From positions 1,116,001 to 1,180,000 of the forward strand of contig QYRS01000001.1 in NCBI GenBank assembly GCA_006503535.1: a DNA stretch of 64,000 nucleotides. Direction: 5' to 3'. The translations under genes were made by a program, and so were the position numbers. The notes under the pieces were generated by a model. It saw only the letters and a program-made list of their open reading frames with translations. It was not told the origin of the DNA and made no database searches. The stretch comes from Arthrinium phaeospermum. Lineage: Eukaryota; Ascomycota; Sordariomycetes; Amphisphaeriales; Apiosporaceae. Below, in pieces: positions 34,166 through 46,335 of this stretch (the stretch's first letter is position 1; each line of letters begins with the position of its first letter).

Positions 34166-36804
34166 TTATCCGCCAGCGCCAAAGCTCAAAGAAAGAACAA
34201 CGCTGGATGGGAACAAATAAAAAGAAAAGAAAGGAATAAACGTGTTAATACAAGTATTCCCCGTATCGTCATGGTGTATCATATAGTGGTACGGCGAGAA
34301 CCGGCGCGCGTGCTGGATAAACTTGCGGGCCACCGCCAACTTGCTTCGGGGCATCGATTCGTCCAGGTGTGCTGGCAACGTGCTTTCAAAGTCGGCCGGA
34401 ACCTCGGTGGTGTAAGCTCGCATAATGGCAATGGCGTAAAGAACATCTCGATTTTCCCGCCCATCGAGAACAGTGCGCACTTGGCCAATATTTCCTCTCG
34501 TTCCGGTGGCATAGGGTGGGCTGGATTGGTCCTGATGGTTAGGAACTCGCCAAGATAGAACCAAAACTCAAACTCTCGCAGACGATGGAAGTCGCCCTCA
34601 GACAGCATCGGCTGCAGCGGATTCTGACCCAAAACATCAACCACTGATCAATGCATCGAAAATGATCAAGCGATTGCGAGCCTCCACTGCGTCGTCTGAT
34701 GGGGGCAGCGACCGCCCTGCGTTCATCTGCTGATTGGAAGGGTCGGCAAAGCAGGCCAAAGTCGCCTTCCATACGACGAGTGGCTCCAGGGTGGCTGGAT
34801 ATTCAAGAGAGAGCGGCTCGTTCGCGCCGACAGAACCGATCGTATTCAAAAATGCCGCCAGTACATCGGTCGATGACTTATCGGCCATGAGAATATCAAG
34901 CGTCTGCTCCCTCGTGAACCATCCAGACTCGAAGAACCTTTCCAGACCCGGGCCGTAGATTTCGGCGAGCAATCCCCTCACATCGCTCAGCAGCGCGGCG
35001 GATGGAGAAGCCTGGAGTTTGGGCAACGAGACCCCACTCAAGACGACCAGCTGGTTGATGGGCATTTTCGGGGCTCGTGGCGGGAGCGCTATTAGATTAG
35101 GTTGCTGCTGAGGCAGCGGTGGTGATTGAGAAATAGAATGATGCGTATGCACCAGGGCCGGTCCTCCGCCTCGAAGATGAGGTGTCACGGAGCTCATGGA
35201 TCTCTGGTCCAGGTGGGTGACCATTGAGTTCATTCCTGGCACGATGGCGCCCGACGTGGTGGCCATATCCAAACCGGGATCAAGCGTGGGCACAGGAGCT
35301 AGGTCGATACCCTCAGTCCTCAGCATGCCTTCCTTGGTCATAGTATTGGAGCTGATCGTGTTAGCGGGTGTCGCAGACATGACCACAGGATTGTATACCG
35401 GGGAGGAGCCGTGGGCGGCGGTAAGGGCGGGCCGTTGGAAGGAACCGAGGCAGATGGGGGTACGGGATGACTGTTAGGAGCCGGCTGGATGGTGGTTGGG
35501 TGTTGCTGCTGCTGCTGCTGTTTAAAGATGGGATCATAACCCATGCAATCACGTTTGGACTTTTGGCAGTTCTTGCAGACCGGATTTGCTCGTCGCACTG
35601 GACACACCAAGCTTTCGTTAGTAAAAGGTGGGGGGACAACTGGGCAAAGGCGGGACGAGAGCTGTGGTTGAGACGAGCCGAGCTAGTGCGGGTTCAGTCG
35701 CCCAAAAAGGCAACCATGGGAAGCAGCTCTGCTCGTACACCGCACCGCACCACGACCACAGATTGCTGCGTGCTAGGGAAGTAGGGGAGAGAAACTTGGG
35801 TACATGGATCAATATTGAAGATGGCGAAACACTGCATGGGCTTCCAAGCCAGTGCCATGTTTGGAGAGATGGCTTTTCCCTTGTGGCCCTTTTGAGCCTC
35901 GATCGAATTGACTTGGCGTTTAGACACTTGCCGCCTCCGCCGCCGCTAGCTGGCGGCCCCAGAGCCTGGAAGGTCGGGCAACGTGGGAAGATCAGATGGG
36001 GCACGACAGGGGAAAGCTGCCACGGCATTTCCAAACATCATGTCAGTGGCGCCCATGCGCCATTCTGATGCAGTGCTTTGGCTGTTTTGGGTGGGCAATC
36101 ATGGTCCCGAGTTGTCACTATGTCATTAGTTCTGGAGAATCCCGTGCTAAAAAATAAAATAAACGGAATGGGCGGCTTGAATTGGCGGTCTCGCGCCTCT
36201 CCAAAGTCTGGAAGCCGAGCGGAGAGTCCACTTCAAAACGTCAAGTCACTTTGGCTCACGATCGTTCCTTCTTCCTTCTTTCTTTCCACTTCCAACACTA
36301 TACCCATACCGCTGCACACTTGCACAGCTCCATCAAATTCGCTTGCGCTTCATGCTGCAAGGAAGACATGGCTTGGCCAACGAAATGAAAAGAACGCAGA
36401 ACAGGAAGAAACATAAGTAATGCAGCAAGAATTTCCTCGACATACCTTTATCCTGCGCTTGCGACAGGTTAAGCAACCAGTCTTGGTGCGGCGTTTGATC
36501 TCCTAAGCGCAAAACCAAATCCCCAATCAGTATATGCGGATACATCAACTGGACACTTGTGCCGTATTATTTCGGTGGTTGAATGGTTCTATAGGTACCT
36601 TTTTATGTCGCCCGCTTGCAAGCACCGTCCGAGGATCGTTGGGCGGTATTGCGTATCGCTGAAGCCCGTCGGCGGGGAACGCCGTGAAAGACCCCGGCAG
36701 TTGTAGGGACGGCGGTGGATAATATGACATGCCCTGTGGCATTTGCCCCATAGGCGCAGCCATGGCAATTTGTTGCTGCTGCTGGTGTTGTTGAATGTGT
36801 TGTT

Positions 36805-36835
<31 letters not shown>

Positions 36836-37880
36836 TGCTGCTGCTGTTGCTGCTGCTGTTGCTGCTGCTGTTGTTGTTGCTGTTGCTGATGTTGGAGAGG
36901 ATCGATTGTCCGCATGCTGGGTATGACATGGCATGGCTCGCCGCCGTTGGACTTCCTCGATAGACATCGGGACTTGGCCCTGCCGACGTTGGATATGCGT
37001 AATGCATCGGTGGCGGCGCATACGTCGGGGCTGGGTACGATATGGACTGTCGCGACGGCCCGGACGGATGAGGTGGTGGGTTTGACATGGCTCGCGACTT
37101 GGACGTGGGGGGATGCGAGGAGGAAGAAGCGTTGGCACCAGATGGTGTCGGGGGCGGATCGGTAGCGACAGTCGTGTTAGCTATAGCAGCAGTTATCGTT
37201 CCTGTCGCAAAGCCGGTGGAAGCAGAAGGTGGGTGTGTGGTGCTGGCGGTTGGCGTCGTGGTCCTGACATTAGCAGTGGTTGCGGTGTTTGGCGTCGAGA
37301 GAAGCTCCGACGGCGTGCGCTCCCTGCCCTTGATAGACTGGTCCTCCTTGATTTCTACAATTACTCCTTGCAGAGGCCGTGTAGCAGTCGGTGCCTCTGC
37401 AACTGGCTCCGGCCGTGGCTGCGGCTGCAGCCCTCCTTTCGCACTGTAAGTCCGGGTGTTGTCGTCTGCGCTAGGCCGCGAATCTGCCTGTGGGTGCAAA
37501 CGGGGGCCAGCAGGAGCACCAGAAGAAGTTGTCTGGGTAGTGGTGGTGGTGGTGGCAGCGGTGGTAGTGGTGGTTATGTTGTTGGTGGTGTTGGTAGTTG
37601 TAGCTTGTGACCGTGACGGGGATCTGGCCAGTGAAGTGTCACAGCGCAATCCACCAACATTATTACTACTACTATTATTATCGGTCACAAAGGCAGAGGA
37701 AAGGCCATGACGGCTAGCTCGAATTGGAGCATGGGCATTCTCTTGCGCAGCAGCGGAGATGGCGGGAGTGAAGGCGACAGTTCCCCGTCCGGGTGCAGGT
37801 CGAGGCTCCTCGTCTTGGTCTTGGTCCTGGCCAGGCCGTGGAGGGCCTGGCTGTTGTGGCTGCTCCTGTGCCTCTGACAT
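34166..37880 (-). pseudogene. Glutamine-rich Zn2Cys6 transcription factor, multiple frameshifts
   Basis: Minus exons are 37880-36599, 36502-36446 and 35597-34166. The ATG at 37880 opens a 300-residue Pro/Ser/Thr/Asn-rich disordered region, then polyglutamine, then MAAPMGQMPQGMSYYPPPS. The zinc cluster starts in exon 2 (RTKTGCLTCRKRRIK) and finishes in exon 3 (CDE, then ANPVCKNCQKSKRDC), giving C-x2-C-x6-C-x6-C-x2-C-x6-C. It is separated by an 848-nt intron. The C-terminal domain (LSDVRGLLAEIYGPGLERFF, RLIIFDALISG) resembles moc3-like fungal regulators, at low certainty. Six one-base breaks are inferred near 36916, 36835, 35591, 35458, 34640 (an extra base) and 34485. With them the total becomes a multiple of three (924 aa). 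As read, the frame fails inside the zinc cluster. The last 25 residues before the stop at 34166 look unlike protein, so the true end may be earlier. Confidence 0.82.
36780..36895. repeat. CAG/CAA polyglutamine repeat in the Zn2Cys6 gene
   Basis: Read on the minus strand this is a long mixed CAG and CAA run encoding about 35 Gln with a few Ala/His, in the activation-domain-like N-terminal half. Two of the gene's inferred indels flank or lie in it, as expected for slippage or sequencing trouble in repeats. A second, shorter Gln run lies at 35505-35522, after the zinc cluster. Confidence 0.85.
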
Positions 37881-40800
37881 TTTTATTTGGTTTTTAATTT
37901 GAAATTTTTATGGAGCCGTCGATGAGAGGGAAACCAGGGGGTTTGGCAATTCATCCATACATTCGCGTCCCTTCACCGTGCCAAGGGGGATTGATGGGTG
38001 ACCGGGGAGGAAACGCGGGCAGCATAGGCGGCGGTTCCTGGTCGGGTAGGTAGCAGTATGGGTAGGTATGGATGGATATGGATCTGTATGGGTACAGCGT
38101 AGCGTAGGCAGGGCCTGCTCTGGGCCTCTGGGCCTGTAGGCACGTATCGATGGTCTGATTGCAAAATAGATGATAGATAGGCGGGAAACAAGGGGTGTCA
38201 GCCAAGATAGGCCGCGGCAGAATTGACATGGACATGGACAACACAGACGAGAACAGATGGCCTGGAGCAGCAAACATTGCAGCCAGCAGAGCAGCACTTG
38301 TTGTTACTCGGGGCTGGGGGGAGCTGGCCCGGCCGAAAGAGTGAGAACGAGCGAGCGCGCGCAAGAGAGTGAATTGGGAAAAGGTGTGGTGAAGCGTTTC
38401 GAACACGCGCTACCCTGGGCCGAGATTCCTGTTGGTATCTGCAGTATTACCATACCTCCTCCCATGCATACAGCAGCAGCAGCAGTAGTATGTAGTACCT
38501 CCTACCTTCCTTGCCAGACCTACATGTCCGAGCAGGATTAAAAATAAAAAATGCGACGTACCTACAGATGTCACCGAGACCACATGTATCATGGAATATT
38601 GGATTGATGCAGGCCGGGCTACACCAACACAAGTGGCATAACTCAGCCGAGCTCATCACAGCATTGACAAGAACCTTTTGTAGGCAGGTACAGCGATAAT
38701 CATGGTCGTAACCGGCCGTGATCGAGGTTTCAATCCCTCGGGACACCTTACGAATGCGACGTGAATGCAGATTCCACATCGGCTGGGGGGTCTACTAGTA
38801 AATGCAAGCAAGGAATAAGGGACTCCTGCTGTCTGTCCTTTTTCCCTTCCTTCCTTCTCTGTACCCTCCGGTCCGTTACTGTAGGTGACGCTCCTTCTAG
38901 TGGATGAACGGCTGCTGTTGGGAGAATGGAGAATTGGGAAATCCATTGACTTTTGCGATGTCTCTTACCCGTTCTGTGCTAGACTAGACGCACCCTGCAG
39001 CAAGCCCAATTTGGAGGAGCAATAATTGGAGCCATCTCTCGCATCTACGACGGAGCTAGGGTTGTACATCGATGTGGATTTCGGCGTCAATTAGCTAAAG
39101 CACAGTTCATACCTAACTGTCGGATATTACTGGATACATCGAGATCAAGGGAGGGCGTTCCGGTGAGTGTCTGTGATTGCAACAAGTCCCTCTCTCTACA
39201 TGTACAAGTAGATACTGGTACCTGCACGTGAGCATCGGCACAGGTGGCCTCGCCTTGGGGGGCTTCTGAGAAGATAAGTGCAACATGCTCAAGCGGAGTT
39301 TGTTGGTCTGGGTAAGAGCATATCAATCTGCTTTTCATTCGTTTACGGTCGGGTATCTGATGTGTTACATGTCAAGACCTTTCCTGCGTTGGTTCGTTTC
39401 TTGCGATCAATAACACACCCAGTTCACTCATCAATGAACCAAACCGAAAAACGCCTGCTCAAGAGGGAATGGCGTCCGTTCGTTTGGGCGTGGTTGGTCT
39501 GGTCGCTTCGATCAAACCCATGCAAGTGAAACCCCTGGTTGTGGGCTTTACCTGTTTATCGCTAGCCCCGTTCAAGGAGCCCCAATGAACGTAAGCCCGG
39601 ATTCTGCCCGGAGCACAAGAGATGAGCACCACGAGTCTAGAGAGGCCAAAGAAAAATAACACAGGGAGCCTTGACGGGAATGGCAGCTCGGTTAAGGGGC
39701 CCGGCGGTAGGGGTCAACCCTGGACATAATTCCTGTCTTTTTGTTTCTGCCCCCAGCTACCAGCGACCCAGCTGATTTACGAGCTTGGACTTGTGCTAGC
39801 CTGCTAGGGAGCTAGACTCCAGCTGTCCAGTCCTCGGTTTGGAGGGGTTGCCACGAATCCCGCCGACACGCAGCAAATCGCCGGTGCATTGGCATACAAG
39901 GCATCGATCCCATCGTCAATCTGCAATGCTATCCAATATGTCGTTCAGGTCCAGTTAGGCTTCAAGTGGCTTCCTCTCCGTGGATACGTGCAGCAGTATT
40001 ACACAATAAACGCGATGAAACGACGATCTTGCGTCGTCGCGCCCCGATTTGAATTCCCAAGTTGGAAATTGGGTCCATCCATACCTTAGGGATCAGACGG
40101 CCCTATTCCATCCCACCCCCTACGACATACGTACAACTCTGCCTATCTCATGCACCCTACCTACATATTGGCATTTCGTTGGTTTGCCTGCTGCTGACCT
40201 CGTTTCTGTGATTTGGCATCGTCTCTGCCGTATCTGCCTCCTACATAATGCCAATAATACGGGTCGTCAGGCACTGACTGCACTGGAGGGAAGGAAGGAA
40301 CGCCCGTAATTAGTCCAGCAAATGGAATTGAATGGCGGCTAATAAGCAATGAAAAATGTACGTACGTACGTACCGGGCCTACCTTCAATACAACAGTGCA
40401 CTTACATAATATCTTAGGCAGGTAACATGGAGCTGACATTGAAACTTGGGCACCACCCTTCACACACAAAGTCGAGTTGAAGGGAAAATTCTGCTCTTAC
40501 CAGGTCGTACAGATCCCTCTCATCCTTCAGCAGCATCTCGGCACCATCGCTGCCACTTCCACCCCCTTTTCTACCAAAACAATGCAATGCTGCAGTTGGC
40601 TGAGATGCACTGCAACCACAAATGCATGACTTTGAAACATTGCATCACTGCCACTCACCGGAGCTAGGATCCTTCCAGACTACCCGAATACCACTGCATG
40701 TACAACAGCACACTTGATACTGCGAGGTGAGCATTTGCGCCGCGTTTCCCAGGGCCTGCCAGCCTGCCAACCGGTGGTATGCGTTACCTCCTCCGCCATC

Positions 40801-43800
40801 CACACTCTGGCGCAAGCACGTGCTAGGTTCTGTCTTTTCTCGTGGATGGCCCGCCCCCGCAGAAACCGACTCCGATGCCTGGCTTATACGGGCACACATA
40901 TCTCAAGCAATACCTAACGTGAACCCTTTTGACCAAGTAGAGCTCGAGACTTTGCCTGTTGCGGGCTATGCGTATTCATTCGTCTCATCTGCTCGAAACG
41001 CTTACTTGTTTGACCCTCGAACAGACAGCTCGTACGCGGCTTGCTGCATGGTAGTCTCTTTCCATTCAGCTTGAACCAAAGCCGACCAAAAACAAAACAT
41101 AGATGCACACTCGGAGCTACAAGCCTTGGCAGAGGCGGGTCGCGCTTCGAATACCCGACTCAACTCCTCACCTGGTATGAGCAGTGGGGTGGGCACAATG
41201 ACAGTTGATGGTCGCATATAGGCCTTGCCCATGGAGCAGATGATGTGGTGATCCCCAGTCACATGACGGAACCCAGAACGTTTTCTGGTTGCTGAAGCCA
41301 GTTTATCCGTCAATCAAACGGTTACTGCGTTCTTTTTTCTCGCGCTCTGCAGGTCCCCGGAGTATTTCATATGTTCTGCAGCTCGCTTCCTGGAATCCCG
41401 GTTTGTCACTCGGTTGATATCGATCGCCTGGTGTGCCACTGTGGGTGGCCACACCTGCTTGCTGCTGAGCGAGCCTATCCGCTGTGCCTTCGTTACGCTA
41501 CCTGCGCTAAACCATAGCTTATTCGAACCGCAACGAGCCCTTGCTCGTGCCGAGGCCTCCTGCCGTCCACCGTAACCCTCCAGTTCCCTTCATCTAGTTT
41601 GGATATCCTACAATCTATATTGAATATCTCATCGGATACCGGAAGATTGGATCTGGCCTAGGCCAGCAAGTGGGATACTTCCTCCACCATGGCATTGCGA
41701 CGTTGGCAGCCCCCATGTGGCCTTGCTGACCATCTTTCTCGTGGCGAGGACGAGTGCCGACAGGTGCCTGTCCTCACCTTGCAAGGCTCGCCACCAAGGT
41801 AATTAGACAGCTGGCAGTTCCCTTAGCCCTTAGACTTTATATCTGCACTCGGTCCTCGTCTGTGTCTATCGCCGGCACAGTGCTCGCAGATTCCCAGATT
41901 TCTTTCGAGATACGATATGCTAACCGCGACGGGACGATCTCGGCTGATTTCGTCCGGTCATTAGGCTCTTTCTCCATGCACAACGGCATCACCGTGTGGC
42001 TGCTGGAAAGCAATGAAGTCAAGGCATGCAGGCCATTTACTTGCACTGAAATGACATCAGTCGCTCAAAGTCCTTCCACTCTAGTCTGCTATTTTCCCTC
42101 CATTAAGAAGAGGTGGCTGTCTTCCTTACATTGCGGGCCGCCAGGTGAAGAGACCCAGAGGCGTATGGAACTACGGCCCGGCTCTCCACAACCCAGCGAG
42201 GCCCAATACAGCCAGTTGCAACGCCATCCAGTTGGTCTCCCACTCCCCACGAGCGTCGAAACAACACCCAGCATCGTTCAACGCTTGCGTCCGGATCAAC
42301 GGAATCAGTTTCTGGGCGTGTAGCCTATTGCTACTACTATATGTCGCATTGCCTCACCGCTTGCGCGCTACGTGACCTCGGCGGCGCAACAATGTCTCTC
42401 CATCCATGATCCCAAACCGTTGAGACGTGCAGGCCGCTGCCGCTGCCGCCCATACTGTAATTGAAGATGCAGTAGCGACTCGGGGCGTGGTTGGTGGCTT
42501 CGTCAGGCGGCTTTCCCATAATACGGAGCCCAACGCCATTACATGCAGCCACGATACCCCGACCGCCATGCGTCGATCACATCAACCGCGACCAATCATG
42601 CCGTACAGCGAAATGTATTACATGGCGGGCGACCAAGGGGCTGCACAGGACTGCCGAGTGGAGCTAATATCTTGTTTCCGCCGCACCATTTGCACTGCGG
42701 CTTTTAATGAATTGAGCATTGCGATATCTGGCCACGATTGCAGAAGAACTGAGAGGATCTCGATATTTGCAACGGAGATTCCTGTCAAAACGTACATCTT
42801 CGTTACATGAAGCCACGCACGGGTAGAAGCAGAAGGTCCGTGACAGCTTTCAAATCATCACCATTGCGCTTTCTTCCTGGACTGAGAAAGACCAACGGGC
42901 TAGAATATGATGGCCCTGATACGGGTGTTACGGCCCCATCTTGGCGATATGATTCGCATGGGTAAGCAAGCCTGCGGATCTTGGTTGGCAGGCCAGATCT
43001 CTAGACTTGAGAAACGATGCATCAATGCGAGTGTCTCGTGTTCTGCTCCGGCAACGCAACACGGCCTTGGATTGCGTGACTAATCAGACGGATGGCTTGT
43101 GTACTGCCACGCAGGCTTGCCATCTATATGGGTTTGAATGGCCGCTGACGTCGTGGGATGACGGCGGCATAGAGCTTACAATAAACACTCTCCTGGCTAA
43201 TTCTCGTTGCAAACAATTCTAGGTCGGTCCATCATGTCAGTCAGCTGGTCTCGGACACGACTTGCTGCTTGGTATATTTTCTCCAGTCACCAAGTACGGT
43301 TTTCCTGTGTTGTTGCTATGCTTCCCTTTGTTCAACATGCATACGTATGGGATTTATTTTGGCAAATAGCGACCTGACTAAGTATTCATGGCAAATACTT
43401 TGGGTAGAAAATATTGTTCGGCTGGCTGTCTGTAAGATATGCAATGCATCTGATACCGCAGGTGAGGCCCCAATGAAGCATATTTGGCCGGTATATTGCA
43501 TCTCCGCAAGTGAAAATAATGCCAGGGTCCTGGTCGCGGTACCGAGTCTATCCTATCGCTGTTGGCCAAGGAGCCAGTCGGGAGTCGACAGCAATATCCG
43601 GCAGGATTTAGCGAGACCGGCTCCAGATGACGACCCTCCCAGGCTCACCTCCCAGGGGAAAGAACGTGTTTAGCCGTGGGTGGGTGACGGGGAAACCAAT
43701 TTCCTTGTCCTCCAAGCCTGTCTTATCCTGACGATACCACCTTGCTGCAGGAAATATTTCTTTTTGTTTCCCCGCTGTCACTGCCGGGGCTACGATGTTG

Positions 43801-44606
43801 TTTCTAGATTCGATATTTTATTTATTTCACCTCGTCAATGGACCTTGGAGTAGGATTAAACCGTTTACTTCGTTCTTTGATGTACACCAGACTCGTTCAT
43901 GTATGTGAGATGTATATATGCTCGCTCATGTATGTATTTGCCCTGCCACTCCTTGTTGAATGCAAGACACATGAAGATACAACCTGTCAAAACTAAAACT
44001 ATCGCTATTTAATGTTGTTCTCAAACAGGGCGACGGATGGTTGCTGAATGTGTCTTTCACATATCTGTACCTGAGAGCAACCTGGGTTGTATATTCATTT
44101 GTTCTCAAGCCCACAAGCCTTGCAGCTTCATCAAGTATGGACTCAATACTCGGGCATCTGTAAATAGTATGAAATAGAAGATGATGAGGTGCAGGAGTCT
44201 TCTCACCACTGGATAGACGATGAGAAAAGGGCTCACTGCCTTGCACCGACTTGTTGCCTTTCGTCCCTGTTTTCACAGTCACCTTTGGACATGATATAGA
44301 GTCCTTCACACAAGAGGACCAGGTTTGCAGGCTACTAGAATACATATTTTCTGTTTATCCTTTTTGTTGCATTCCTTTTACATTGCTAAACCAGATGATA
44401 CTATCAAGTTGACGCGGTGGTGGCATCTTTTCTTAGACCCCTGAGCTCCAGCATGGGCCAATCAGACCTGGCGCTAGTGGGATCGGGTCCGCCCTAGCAG
44501 ATAAGATTAGCCCTAACCCAATCCAAGATACGACAGACATAGCGTTCTCCCACCTGATGAGCATACTCCATAAACCATCATAAACCCACTGACCTTCAAC
44601 AAATCA
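37881..44606. other. Gene-poor stretch, 6.7 kb
   Basis: No protein-coding gene is supported; the longest ORF (41754-42323, 189 codons) lacks a recognisable start context, domain or splice structure. The first 500 bases are probably the Zn2Cys6 gene leader and promoter. Simple repeats include (CAG)5 at 38471-38485 and (GTAC)4 at 40358-40373. I see no terminal repeats or transposase motifs. Confidence 0.45.
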
Positions 44607-44706
44607 GGGGATGTGGTCTAGTGGTATGACGTTTCCTTAGCATTGATGACTAATCTGCTTAGTCAGCGAATGGAAAAGGTTCTGGGTTCGATTCCCAGCC
44701 TCTCCA
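44607..44706 (+). tRNA. tRNA-Ala(AGC) with 28-nt intron
   Basis: The cloverleaf is readable. Acceptor 5' GGGGATG (44607-44613) pairs with CCTCTCC (44699-44705), and discriminator A is at 44706. The D-arm contains the A box (TGGTCTAGTGG). Anticodon stem TTTCC/GGAAA (44632-44636 and 44672-44676) has loop TTAGCA-T with anticodon AGC at 44639-44641. T-arm CTGGG-TTCGATT-CCCAG (44682-44698) carries the B box. The intron 44643-44670 sits after position 37, as in eukaryotic nuclear tRNAs, and contains GCT (44657-44659) able to pair with the anticodon. The spliced length is 72 nt. One acceptor pair (6-67, T-C) is mismatched. Two TTTT runs (44712-44715, 44717-44720) provide pol III termination. The D-arm looks more like fungal tRNA-Pro or tRNA-Gly, so identity rests on the anticodon loop. 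Confidence 0.85.
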
Positions 44707-44711
44707 TCTGA

Positions 44712-44720
44712 TTTTCTTTT
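44712..44720 (+). terminator. RNA polymerase III terminator of the tRNA gene
   Basis: Two T4 runs separated by one C begin six bases after the tRNA 3' end, the usual pol III stop signal. Confidence 0.7.
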
Positions 44721-44732
44721 GCATTTTTGCAT

Positions 44733-44760
44733 GTTCTGGGTTCGTTTCCCAGCTTCACCA
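44733..44760 (+). pseudogene. Duplicate 3' half of the upstream tRNA (T-arm and acceptor strand)
   Basis: The sequence closely repeats the last 28 bases of the tRNA 27 bp upstream. It has an intact T stem (CTGGG/CCCAG), loop TTCGTTT in place of TTCGATT, and a 3' end CTTCACCA in place of CCTCTCCA. The B box is therefore kept while the A box and anticodon half are missing. It is a tRNA fragment, not a functional gene. Confidence 0.8.
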
Positions 44761-46335
44761 CGCTTAGAATTTTTGATATCCTCAATTCCTAGCCATACCT
44801 CAGTCTACTTAAGGCAGGGTGTTTGGTATTTGTTTTGCCGTTCTCAGCGTCGATTGGTTTCTTTCTGCTTCCCGACCTTGATTCCTTTTTTGCACCCCTC
44901 CATTCTGTTTCAGCAATGCTGAGCCCAGACTTCCGGCCCCGAAAATTGCTTTTATCGTCAGTCAGTAGTCTGTCGTATGCCTAGCTGGGATAGCGCTGAA
45001 ACCACAAGAGTGTGACACAGCGTGTCTTAATTGTAGTAACTGCGCTTCCAGGTCATCCCGGCAAAAACCATTGACTTCATTTCGTTAAAGCTGATCTGAT
45101 CCATACACATGACAACTCGGCCAGCCTAACAGAAATACTCCAAGCCCCGCTGCCACGGTCGCGGCGGAGAAGCCCCTTAATGCAGGTACAACTATGAGTC
45201 GCAACTGAGATCTCCAATCGGTATCTCTAGGTCACATAAGCTCGCTCGTAGAAGGGTATACATGTGTGTAATGCCCACTGGCACCCGTCTCTACGTATTA
45301 CTGTTTGGTTACGTCGGGCATCTGACCGCACAGGCAGGGACGAGGGCTGGAAGCTGTGCGGCAAGGCCAGGAGCAATAACGAACCGACGAGGCGTTCTTA
45401 CGAGGCAATACATTCCCATTTGATATTTTCGATCTCATTCCGATCTAAATGCTATGCTATGAACATCCACGGGCGGGACATACGCTTCCGGACTCTATTG
45501 CGTGCTCTCCCACCACGTAGTGACGAGTGAAGGAAGAGGATGTAGACCTAACATATCGGCTCGTTTCTATATACGTAGTTTCATGCGCGTGTAGCAGCGT
45601 CAGGGCTGCAGTATACTACAAGTTTGCGCCCTATCTCTTCTTATTCTCTCTCTCTTATGCTTCGTTTTGGGAGAGCCTCGTGCCCGCAGGTCCCTGGCAC
45701 AACTCAGGTCAAAGCAAGCCCTGCTCACACGCCAGCTTGCTCGCGTCAATCAAGTCTTGGGTGTATCATTCCCTTGCGCACCCTCAGTCTAGTCGTCGAA
45801 GGAGCCCGCGCACGTCGCCTTTCCCGGCCTGCTATGCCTGGGGTGTGGAGGCACCAAGTCGTCTGCCTTGTTGCGGGCATTGTCGACAGCTTCCTCATAT
45901 CGTCGTTTTCTGAGCTCGGTAGCCGTGCGTGCCCGAGTTCTCTTGCTTGATTCCTGGCCGCTTCCTGCCAGCGCATTCGCGATGGCTTGTGATACCAGCG
46001 GACCACTCGAGGTCTCTGTAGACGTGCCCTGCCTGTTATGTGGCTGTTTGGGAGTCGTAGGAGCCCTAAGAACCTTGCAACGCTGCGGAAAAGGACGGTA
46101 TACTATTCTGATAATGCTTTCCTTTCTGGTACCATCGTCGGAGAGCGAGCACAATCAGTTGGTAGCCATTGAGTGCATGTTATAAAGCCACTATTTGCGT
46201 AGCACGCCCATCTCTGCATGCTCCTTCTCCTCTTGCGTGAAGAGCTTCTATCCATACGACTCATTCATTGAACCGTACGCGCCTGCCCCCTTCTCTCTGT
46301 ACGTAGGTGTCTACGATACGGCCGTGCGAGTCCAG
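44761..46335. other. Intergenic, tRNA to helicase relic
   Basis: No independent gene is supported. A minus ORF of 121 codons (45789-46154) is basic and could be the decayed C-terminal tail of the helicase relic that lies immediately upstream on that strand; I cannot prove this. Confidence 0.35.

Noticed and set aside
36545..37138. Alternative minus frame with polyglutamine as a separate gene
   Set aside because: It is the Zn2Cys6 gene in the frame reached after an inferred one-base break, not an independent gene.
41754..42323. 189-codon plus-strand ORF in the gene-poor stretch
   Set aside because: It has no ATG at its start, unusual composition and no family similarity, and lies among equally long shadows on the other strand.
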